Assembly: GCA_018820005.1 (NCBI GenBank)
Contig: JAHJOS010000464.1
Coordinates: 1-7,152 of the forward strand
Length of the DNA: 7,152 nt
Source of the DNA: Alphaproteobacteria bacterium
Lineage (GTDB): Bacteria > Pseudomonadota > Alphaproteobacteria > Rhizobiales > Devosiaceae
Direction of reading: 5' to 3'
A model generated the notes under the pieces. It was not told the DNA's origin and did not search any database. It worked only from the letters and a program-made list of their open reading frames with translations. Position 1 is the first letter of the stretch; every line of letters begins with the position of its first letter. This document shows, in pieces, positions 1-5,601 of the stretch. Both the position numbers and the translations under genes were made by a program.

Positions 1-281
1 CCCGCGGCGAGCGCCGGCACTGCGCCGGAAAGCAGAATGCGTCCCTGCAGCTCAGGCTCTACCTCGTAATACGCGGCCGAACGCAATACGGAATAGTGAA
101 TCCCGAATGCCGCGATTTGTGAGGCAATGATGTAGACCGAATAGGCTTGGTTGAATATCCCCAGCGCCTCGGCGCCGCGCAGATACGCAACGATCATGTT
201 TATGACAATGCCGCTGGCGGCAAGAATCACGAAACTGCCCATGGTCCAGGCGATATCGCGGGTCAGTTTCCCCTCAGACAC
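1..281 (-). CDS. Polysaccharide flippase (Wzx/PST-like), N-terminal part, truncated by window edge
   Basis: The visible 93 codons encode a hydrophobic N-terminus starting MSEGKLTRDIAWTMG. A first membrane span covers about residues 10-34 (IAWTMGSFVILAASGIVI...) and a second about 46-70. Between them lies a short polar loop, RGAEALGIFNQA. A short cytoplasmic lead, an early span and a loop with a G-x-F-N-Q-A-Y pattern are typical of MOP-superfamily polysaccharide exporters, which move undecaprenyl-linked repeat units across the inner membrane. I chose the GTG at 281-279: the frame is closed by a TAA upstream and has no in-frame ATG before residue 14, which lies inside the first span. No strong Shine-Dalgarno sequence precedes it. 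The gene begins 17 nt after the glycosyltransferase stop, so it is probably the next operon member. Only about a fifth of a normal flippase is present. Another multi-spanning protein of the locus cannot be excluded. Confidence 0.7.
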   Translation of the reverse strand, partial: MSEGKLTRDIAWTMGSFVILAASGIVINMIVAYLRGAEALGIFNQAYSVYIIASQIAAFGIHYSVLRSAAYYEVEPELQGRILLSGAVPALAA

Positions 282-298
282 AGCGCACCAGGCTTTCT

Positions 299-1294
299 CT
301 AGTGCTTCGCATGGACGCGTTTAATGTCCCGGCTGGTCAGCGGTGGGTTGAGGTGCTTGTTGGCCTCGTAGTCGAACCACATGGCAAAGAAGGTAGAATT
401 GAAGAATATCGAAAACGAAAACAACCATCCAAGGATAGAAATTTCCGGGGCGGCGCCCGTGCCGATCCAGACCCAGATGATCCTGAACAGAAAAATCATG
501 CTGATCAGAAAGCTGAACATCCCAAAGGCATAAAAGAACACCAGAGGATGGAAATTCCGGATGACGTACTTCTCCTTTAGGCGCCAGAAGAAGAGTCGGA
601 TAAGCAATGAGCCGATGCTGAATATGACTTTGCGCACCTTGATGCCGGACTTTTCTCCGACATTGTAGACCGGTTCGACAGGCACATCCACGACGCGCAT
701 TTCTGCCACGTTCAGCTTGACTAGGACGTCGTTCGGCTGACCATAGCGCTTGTACATCTGGTCCCAGTCGATTGCGCGGAGCGCGAAAAGACTAATCGCG
801 GTGTACCCAGTCTGGGAATCGGCGACATGCCAGTAGCCCGATGCAATCTTGGTCAACAGCGATAGCGCAGAGTTACCGAAGAACCGGATCTTGGGGATCT
901 TTTTGAAGGCTTCGCCGGTCACAAGCCGGTTGCCCTTCGTATAGTCCGCACGGTCTTCGACCACAGGGTCGAGCAGGCTGGGCAGATCGTTCGGGTCCAT
1001 CTGGCCGTCGCCTGCCATCACGACTGCTATGTCGACGTCATTGTCCCGGGCCCATTTGTACCCAGTCGCGATCGCACCGCCGACACCCTGGTTTACATCG
1101 TGCTCGATCAACACGATACGACCCGTGGCAAAGGCTACATTTGATCGTACCACTTCGGACGTGCGATCCTTCGACTTGTCATTGACGATGACGATGTGAT
1201 CGACGTAGTCGGGCATCGTATCGATGACTCTGTCGATCTGGGTTTCTTCGTTGTACGCAGGTACCACGACGCAGATTGATCGATCTCTGTACAT
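299..1294 (-). CDS. Family 2 glycosyltransferase with C-terminal membrane segments (DPM1/ArnC-like)
   Basis: A 331-residue GT-A fold transferase that probably adds one sugar of the repeat unit to a lipid-linked acceptor on the cytoplasmic face of the inner membrane. Residues 9-17 read VVVPAYNEE, the classic GT2 start. VNDKSKD at 37-43 replaces the usual VDDGSxD, and MAGDGQMDP at 93-101 supplies the acidic metal/nucleotide-sugar site. GNRL (121-124) and FFGN (138-141) also match the polyprenyl-phosphate glycosyltransferase branch. Two hydrophobic spans at about 250-277 and 285-306 anchor the C-terminus. The start is ATG 1294, not the upstream ATG at 1384: it has AAGGA six bases upstream, puts the VVPAYNEE motif at the N-terminus, and lies one base after the aminotransferase stop. 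The longer frame would add 30 residues unlike GT2. Donor and linkage cannot be read from sequence; a GlcNAc(3NAc)A-type or partner sugar is an inference from context. Confidence 0.9.
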   Translation of the reverse strand: MYRDRSICVVVPAYNEETQIDRVIDTMPDYVDHIVIVNDKSKDRTSEVVRSNVAFATGRIVLIEHDVNQGVGGAIATGYKWARDNDVDIAVVMAGDGQMDPNDLPSLLDPVVEDRADYTKGNRLVTGEAFKKIPKIRFFGNSALSLLTKIASGYWHVADSQTGYTAISLFALRAIDWDQMYKRYGQPNDVLVKLNVAEMRVVDVPVEPVYNVGEKSGIKVRKVIFSIGSLLIRLFFWRLKEKYVIRNFHPLVFFYAFGMFSFLISMIFLFRIIWVWIGTGAAPEISILGWLFSFSIFFNSTFFAMWFDYEANKHLNPPLTSRDIKRVHAKH

Positions 1295-1295
1295 G

Positions 1296-2438
1296 TCAGT
1301 TCCTTTTGGGCCCCGTGCCAGCTGATGGCCGGTGGGCGGCAGCCAGCAACGCGTCCACGATTTCGCGTTGCGTCGCTTCGTCAATATAGGGGTGCATCGG
1401 CAGGCTCAGGACCTGAGCAGCCACGCGTTCGGCGTTATCCAGCGATCCCGAGATGCGGGAAATGTCCTTGTAGGCAGGTTGCCAGTGAAGTGGAATGGGA
1501 TAATGCACGGCAGTTGGAATCCCTGCCTGCTTTAGGGCATCCACGACTGCATCACGATTTGAAACTTGGACGGTAAACTGTGCCCAGACGCAGTTTCGAT
1601 CAGGGCGTACGACCGGCAGGGCGATACTGTTGCTGCCGCTCATCATGGCCATGTAGCGCTGGCCAGCCAGCAAACGCTGTTCGATTTCCCAGTCGAAGCA
1701 TTCAAGCTTCGCCAGAACAACGGCGCATTGAAGCGTGTCCATGCGCCCGCCCACGCCTATTCGGGCGTGGTAGTAGCGCTTTTCCTGACCGTGCACGCGA
1801 ATCTGCCGGGCGATCCGCGCCAGTTCATCACTGTTGGTGAAGATGGCGCCGCCGTCCCCATAGCAGCCTAGAGGCTTGCTCGGAAAGAAGCTCGCGCAGC
1901 CAATCTGACTGGTGCCGCAGCTGCGCCGGTCGCGATACGTGGCGCCAAAACTCTGTGCGGCATCCTCGATAACGGCTATCCCATGCTCGGCGGCCAGGGC
2001 GTTAAGTTCGTCCATGTCGGCGACCTGGCCGTAGAGCGATACGGGGATAATTGCCTTGGTGCGCGAGGTGATGGCTGCCCCGACCAGTGCCACATCCAAA
2101 TTGCAGGTGTCCGGCTCAATATCGACGAAGACCGGAGTCGCGCCGACCAGAGCGATAACCTCGGCTGTTGCAGCGAAGGTAAAGGGAGTGGTTATCACCT
2201 CATCGCCAGGGCCGACTCCAAGTGCCATCAATGCAATTAGGAGAGCCTCGGTGCCCGACGACACGGTGATGCAATGCTGGACGCTGGCGAACTGGGCCAG
2301 CTTCGTCTCGAGTTCCGCGACTTCAGGGCCCATAATGTACTGGCCATGATCTAGGACCGCCTGAATGCGCGCATTCACGGTTTCACGCAGCTTGGAATAC
2401 TGGGTCTTAAGGTCAATGAACTCGATCTTGGTGCTCAT
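1296..2438 (-). CDS. wbpE: UDP-3-oxo-GlcNAcA aminotransferase (DegT/DnrJ/EryC1/StrS family, WbpE/WlbC type)
   Basis: A PLP-dependent transaminase of 380 residues that converts UDP-2-acetamido-3-keto-glucuronate to the 3-amino sugar, usually with glutamate as amino donor. SGTEAL (61-66) binds the cofactor phosphate, and EDAAQSFGA (158-166) holds the Asp that pairs with the pyridine nitrogen. SFFPSKPLGCYGDGGAIF (183-200) contains the Schiff-base lysine, K188. HGQYIMGPEV (31-40), SLYGQ (134-138), RRSC (171-174) and PTAVHYPIPL (308-317) match the WbpE subgroup closely as I recall it, more closely than generic ArnB/WecE enzymes. ATG 2438 overlaps the acetyltransferase stop as ATGA. A TTG four codons upstream (2450) is a possible alternative start, but the family begins next to (I)EFIDL. 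A tail of about 15 residues rich in Ala, Pro and Gly extends past the usual end. The enzyme works directly after the WbpB-type oxidoreductase. Confidence 0.93.
   Translation of the reverse strand: MSTKIEFIDLKTQYSKLRETVNARIQAVLDHGQYIMGPEVAELETKLAQFASVQHCITVSSGTEALLIALMALGVGPGDEVITTPFTFAATAEVIALVGATPVFVDIEPDTCNLDVALVGAAITSRTKAIIPVSLYGQVADMDELNALAAEHGIAVIEDAAQSFGATYRDRRSCGTSQIGCASFFPSKPLGCYGDGGAIFTNSDELARIARQIRVHGQEKRYYHARIGVGGRMDTLQCAVVLAKLECFDWEIEQRLLAGQRYMAMMSGSNSIALPVVRPDRNCVWAQFTVQVSNRDAVVDALKQAGIPTAVHYPIPLHWQPAYKDISRISGSLDNAERVAAQVLSLPMHPYIDEATQREIVDALLAAAHRPSAGTGPKRN
1301..1305 (-). promoter_or_regulatory. Ribosome binding site of the glycosyltransferase gene
   Basis: The minus strand reads AAGGA, six bases before ATG 1294. 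It lies inside the last codons of the aminotransferase gene. It decides the start of the glycosyltransferase against the longer frame beginning at 1384, which lacks such a site. Confidence 0.75.
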
Positions 2439-2995
2439 ACTCGCGTACAACTATCCTTTGTGATTTCATAGGTCATGCCGGCCTCGCTGGTGACACGACC
2501 CAGGCCGTGCAACTGCGTCCCCGTTTCACACATCCAGCCAATCCGCCGAGCAGGTACTCCCACCATCAAGGCGTAGTCCGGAACGTCCCGATTGACGACG
2601 GCGCCGGCACCGACAAAAGCATAGCGGCCAATGACGACACCGCACACTATAGTGCTGTTGGCGCCGATAGTTGCGCCCCGCTTGACTAGCGTCTGGCGGT
2701 ATTCGGACTTCCGTGTGATGGCAGAACGGGGATTGTAGACGTTGGTGAACACCATGCTCGGGCCACAGAACACATCATCCTCGATCCTGACTGCATCATA
2801 GACCGACACATTGTTCTGGATCTTGACGTTGTTGCCTATGATCACGTCATTGCCCACAAACACGTTTTGCCCGAGCGAGCAATTTTCACCGATCACCGCC
2901 TGTGCGCACACATGCGTCCAGTGCCAAATGCGCGTGCCGTCTCCGATACGCGCCCCCTTATCGACGATTGCCGTCTCTTGTACTGTGGAAGCCAT
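2435..2995 (-). CDS. wbpD: UDP-GlcNAc(3N)A N-acetyltransferase (left-handed beta-helix, WbpD/WlbB type)
   Basis: A 186-residue acyltransferase that uses acetyl-CoA to acetylate the 3-amino group and make UDP-2,3-diacetamido-2,3-dideoxy-glucuronate. Imperfect hexapeptide repeats run from about residue 9 to 140 (for example AIVDKG, VIIGNN, ATIGAN, VVIGRY), the signature of a trimeric left-handed beta-helix. IWHWTHV (23-29), CGPSMVFTNVYNPR (77-90) and the cap GVPARRIGWM (146-155) are features of the WbpD/WlbB group. ATG 2995 shares its A with the stop of the preceding gene (TGATG) and has GGAG five bases upstream. The TTG one codon earlier sits too close to that site. The 3' end overlaps the next start by four bases. 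The C-terminal 30 residues, with two Cys, lie outside the helix and have no function I can assign. Length is close to that of the family. Confidence 0.93.
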   Translation of the reverse strand: MASTVQETAIVDKGARIGDGTRIWHWTHVCAQAVIGENCSLGQNVFVGNDVIIGNNVKIQNNVSVYDAVRIEDDVFCGPSMVFTNVYNPRSAITRKSEYRQTLVKRGATIGANSTIVCGVVIGRYAFVGAGAVVNRDVPDYALMVGVPARRIGWMCETGTQLHGLGRVTSEAGMTYEITKDSCTRV

Positions 2996-4056
2996 CAATA
3001 CTCCAAGGGGAGATTGACGCGCCGACCGTCCCGAGCCGACATGTAAGCGGCGATCAAGACTTCCAGCGACTTAAGGCCTTCCCGACCGTCCGTTTCCGGC
3101 TCGGCGTTGCCCGTCAACACGTTGATAACGTTGTCGTAATAAAGCGGATGGCCGACACCATAGACCGAAGTGGTCTGGTAGCTGGAGCTCTCGACCAGCG
3201 CGTCATCGGCGTGGGGCTCGGCGAACTCCCACTGCTCGATCTGGTTTACGGCAACACCGCCAACCCGGACCGTTCCCTTTTCCCCGATGATCGTGATGCT
3301 GCCTTCCAGATTGCGAGGATAGGTCAGCATGGTCACATTCATTGAACCTAGGGCGCCCGAGCGCCATTTGACCGAAACGACCCCGGTGTCCTCGACCTCA
3401 ATATTGCGCGCGAGGGTCCCGGTATAGGCGTGCAGGCTCTCAATCGGGCCGATAAGCCAATCAAGCAGATCCACATAGTGGCTCGCCTGGTTCATGAAGG
3501 CGCCGCCGTCAAATTCCCAGGTGCCACGCCAGCTGGCGCTGTCATAGTATTCCTGGGGTCTGGCCCAAAACACATTGATATTGACCATGTAGATGCGGCC
3601 AAAACGCTTTTGGTCAACTGCCCTCTTGAGCAGCTGCAATGTGGCATTTCGCCTGTTCTGCTTAACCACGAACAGCCGGACGCCTGCTTCGTCACAAGCG
3701 CGCACCATGCGTTGGCCGTCACCCCAGCGCGTTGCCATGGGCTTCTCGGTTATCACATGACGTCCGCTTCGGGCCACTTCCACGGCCTGCGCGCTATGCA
3801 GCCCACTCGGCGTGGTCAGGATGATGGCATCTGCCGTGGTGTTATTGAGCAACTCAGGCAGGTTGGTCCACATCCGGGCTCGCGTGGCATTGCTGGCCGC
3901 GCCCGCCCTGTCCTCGACAATATCGCACACGTCCACGATCTCGGCACGATCGGAGTGCTTGGCGATGGCGGCAATGTGGTTTTCGGAAATGCGACCGCAG
4001 CCGACGATAGCGAACCTTACTTTTCGGTCGGCGATCGGCGGGGTAAACTGCATCAT
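2995..4056 (-). CDS. wbpB: UDP-N-acetylglucosaminuronate 3-oxidoreductase (Gfo/Idh/MocA family, WbpB/WlbA type)
   Basis: A 353-residue NAD-dependent oxidoreductase that oxidises C3 of UDP-GlcNAcA to the 3-keto form, the substrate of the WbpE transaminase. The N-terminal Rossmann fold shows VRFAIVGCGRISENH (13-27), and TTPSGLH (81-87) follows the dinucleotide domain strands. EKPMA (104-108) holds K105, the family catalytic lysine. VKQNRRN (131-137) and the stretch at 170-197, with SWRGTWEFDGGAFMNQ and H193, are typical of WlbA/WbpB proteins. In studied members the NADH stays bound and is reoxidised by 2-oxoglutarate, linking the enzyme to glutamate use by the transaminase; whether this one does so is inferred. 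The start ATG 4056 has GGAG six bases upstream and lies one base after the dehydrogenase stop; a second ATG follows immediately. The 3' end overlaps the acetyltransferase start by one base. Confidence 0.93.
   Translation of the reverse strand: MMQFTPPIADRKVRFAIVGCGRISENHIAAIAKHSDRAEIVDVCDIVEDRAGAASNATRARMWTNLPELLNNTTADAIILTTPSGLHSAQAVEVARSGRHVITEKPMATRWGDGQRMVRACDEAGVRLFVVKQNRRNATLQLLKRAVDQKRFGRIYMVNINVFWARPQEYYDSASWRGTWEFDGGAFMNQASHYVDLLDWLIGPIESLHAYTGTLARNIEVEDTGVVSVKWRSGALGSMNVTMLTYPRNLEGSITIIGEKGTVRVGGVAVNQIEQWEFAEPHADDALVESSSYQTTSVYGVGHPLYYDNVINVLTGNAEPETDGREGLKSLEVLIAAYMSARDGRRVNLPLEY
3001..3004 (-). promoter_or_regulatory. Ribosome binding site of the acetyltransferase gene
   Basis: GGAG on the minus strand lies five bases before ATG 2995 and inside the last codons of the oxidoreductase gene. 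It supports ATG 2995 over the TTG at 2998 and suggests coupled translation through the TGATG junction. Confidence 0.65.
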
Positions 4057-4057
4057 G

Positions 4058-5401
4058 TTAGGCTCCGGTAACGTTGGCAGCTGGTGTCCGATAGCGGCCC
4101 CTTGTATCGATGATCAGCTGTGCATGCTGAACGAGCAGCTCATAGTCAACCCCGTCGTGATCCGTGGCCAGCAGTATGCAGTCGTACCCGGCAATGGTTT
4201 CCGGCGTGAGTTCAGCGCTCGATAGATCGAAATGCACGTGATCACGAAGTTTCGGAAAGACCGGAACATGCGCATCCGAATAGCTTACCGTTGCACCAAG
4301 ATCTTGCAGCTTCTCCATAAGCACAACAGACGGCGACTCGCGCATGTCATCGACGTTCTTCTTGTAGGCGATGCCAAGTACCAGCACCGAGCTGCCGTTG
4401 ACCGACTTGCGGCGAAGGTTGAGTGCCTGGATTAGCTTGGAAATTACATAGTCGGGCATGGCCGAATTTATCTCGCCAGCCAGCTCGATGAATCGGGTGT
4501 TCACGCCGAATTCCCGCGCCTTCCAGGTCAGATAGAAGGGGTCGATCGGGATGCAGTGCCCACCAAGGCCAGGCCCAGGGAAGTATGGCACGAAGCCAAA
4601 CGGCTTGGTGGCAGCGGCACGAATGATCTCGTGGATATCGAGACCCATATGATCGGCCACGACCTTCATCTCGTTCACGAGGCCGATATTTACCGCCCGA
4701 TGGATGTTTTCTAGGAGCTTAGTAAGTTCTGCAGCTTTAGTCGAGCTGACCGGGATGACCTGGTCGATAACACCCTCATAGAGGGCAAGCCCGACACCCA
4801 GACACGATTTTGTATGGCCACCACAAATCTTCGGAATGGTGCGAGTGGAGAACTTGGTATTGCCCGGGTCCTCTCGCTCCGGAGAGTAGACTGCGAACAC
4901 ATCCTTGCCGACAACGAGGCCGCGCGCCTCGATGCGGGAAACAATTTCTTCTTCCGTTGTTCCGGGATAAGTCGTGCTCTCGAGCGAAATGACCTGTCCG
5001 GGCCGGACATGAGGCATCATAGCCTCAAGGGTCGACACCACGAAACTGATGTCTGGCTCGCGGTTTTTGTTCAGAGGCGTCGGGACGCAAATGATGAGCG
5101 CATCTACCTCGCTGGCGCGACTGATGTCAGTCGTGGCCTCGAAGCCCTCGGCCCGCGCCTTGACTATGCGATCGGCGCCAATATGTTCAATGTAGCTTTC
5201 ACCCAACATCAGGCGGGAGACCTTGGCCTCATCGACGTCAAAGCCAATGACTTGATAGCCTACTTCTCCGAAACGCAGGGCAAGCGGAAGCCCCACATAT
5301 CCCATTCCGAAAATGCCAATTTTGGACGTTTTAGACCGCAGCCGGGTCAGGAGCTCGGCCTCGACGCTATTGCCGCTGCGAAAGCCATCAGCATAGTCCA
5401 T
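4058..5401 (-). CDS. wbpA: UDP-N-acetyl-D-glucosamine 6-dehydrogenase (WbpA type)
   Basis: A 447-residue member of the UDP-glucose/GDP-mannose dehydrogenase family. It performs the two-step NAD-dependent oxidation of UDP-GlcNAc to UDP-GlcNAcA, the first step of the pathway. The Rossmann motif GMGYVGLP is at 32-39, CVPTPL at 105-110, STTYPGT at 142-148 and YSPER at 172-176. STKAAELTKLLEN (220-232) is the central dimer helix. GPGLGGHCIPIDP (276-288) carries the thioester-forming C283, and GIAYKKNVDDMRESP (343-357) opens the UDP-binding C-terminal domain. This pattern fits the WbpA/WecC/VipA group rather than UDP-glucose dehydrogenase. The open frame runs upstream to a GTG at 5482 with another ATG at 5440, but ATG 5401 (GGGA six bases upstream) gives the family-like length. 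It is the first gene of the operon, one base before the oxidoreductase. UDP-GalNAc or UDP-ManNAc specificity is less likely in this company. Confidence 0.93.
   Translation of the reverse strand: MDYADGFRSGNSVEAELLTRLRSKTSKIGIFGMGYVGLPLALRFGEVGYQVIGFDVDEAKVSRLMLGESYIEHIGADRIVKARAEGFEATTDISRASEVDALIICVPTPLNKNREPDISFVVSTLEAMMPHVRPGQVISLESTTYPGTTEEEIVSRIEARGLVVGKDVFAVYSPEREDPGNTKFSTRTIPKICGGHTKSCLGVGLALYEGVIDQVIPVSSTKAAELTKLLENIHRAVNIGLVNEMKVVADHMGLDIHEIIRAAATKPFGFVPYFPGPGLGGHCIPIDPFYLTWKAREFGVNTRFIELAGEINSAMPDYVISKLIQALNLRRKSVNGSSVLVLGIAYKKNVDDMRESPSVVLMEKLQDLGATVSYSDAHVPVFPKLRDHVHFDLSSAELTPETIAGYDCILLATDHDGVDYELLVQHAQLIIDTRGRYRTPAANVTGA
4063..4066 (-). promoter_or_regulatory. Ribosome binding site of the oxidoreductase gene
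   Basis: GGAG on the minus strand lies six bases before ATG 4056. It sits within the final codons of the upstream dehydrogenase gene, consistent with coupled translation. Confidence 0.6.
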
Positions 5402-5601
5402 CGTTTTTCCCGCTGAGTGAGTTGATGAAAGCCTTGCCATAATGTCTGGTGCGGGAAAGCACAAGAGTCTTCTGGCTGCCACTCCGGCGCCAGCGATTTC
5501 GAGGCATGGGATGCAACGGAGTTGATCTTGGAACCTCCTTACACTACTGCGAGCGTTTGTGAACGCGTCAAGAGGCGCGAGGCCGCAGCGACGGGATCTC
5601 C
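5402..5601. promoter_or_regulatory. Divergent intergenic region with promoters for both transcription units
   Basis: These 200 bases separate the start of the leftward wbp operon from the start of the rightward dehydratase gene, so they should hold both promoters. I see no clear consensus sigma-70 site in either direction. A small perfect inverted repeat (GCGTT, four-base loop, AACGC) lies at 5553-5566 and could be an operator half or a leader hairpin. GGGA at 5593-5596, five bases before ATG 5602, is a modest ribosome binding site for the dehydratase. If the dehydrogenase really began at 5440 or 5482, part of this region would be coding. Confidence 0.5.
5436..5464 (-). promoter_or_regulatory. 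Weak candidate -35/-10 promoter for the leftward operon
   Basis: On the minus strand TTGTGC (5464-5459) and TATGGC (5441-5436) are spaced by 17 bases and lie about 35 bases ahead of ATG 5401. Each hexamer matches only three of six consensus bases, so this is a guess based on spacing and position. Confidence 0.18.

Noticed and set aside
1295..1384. 30-codon upstream extension of the glycosyltransferase
   Set aside because: It overlaps the aminotransferase coding end, looks unlike GT2 N-termini and lacks a good ribosome binding site, whereas ATG 1294 has AAGGA at a proper distance.
3430..4071. 213-codon plus-strand open frame antisense to the oxidoreductase
   Set aside because: It lies entirely over the conserved Gfo/Idh/MocA gene, has no clear ribosome binding site and shows no protein-family pattern.
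4814..5416. 200-codon plus-strand open frame antisense to the dehydrogenase
   Set aside because: It overlaps the conserved Rossmann domain of the WbpA-type gene in the opposite strand and resembles no known family.
5402..5482. 27-codon upstream extension of the dehydrogenase (GTG 5482 or ATG 5440)
   Set aside because: Relatives begin shortly before the GxGYVGLP motif, and the extension has no family resemblance. ATG 5401 gives the usual length, although the longer forms are not strictly excluded.
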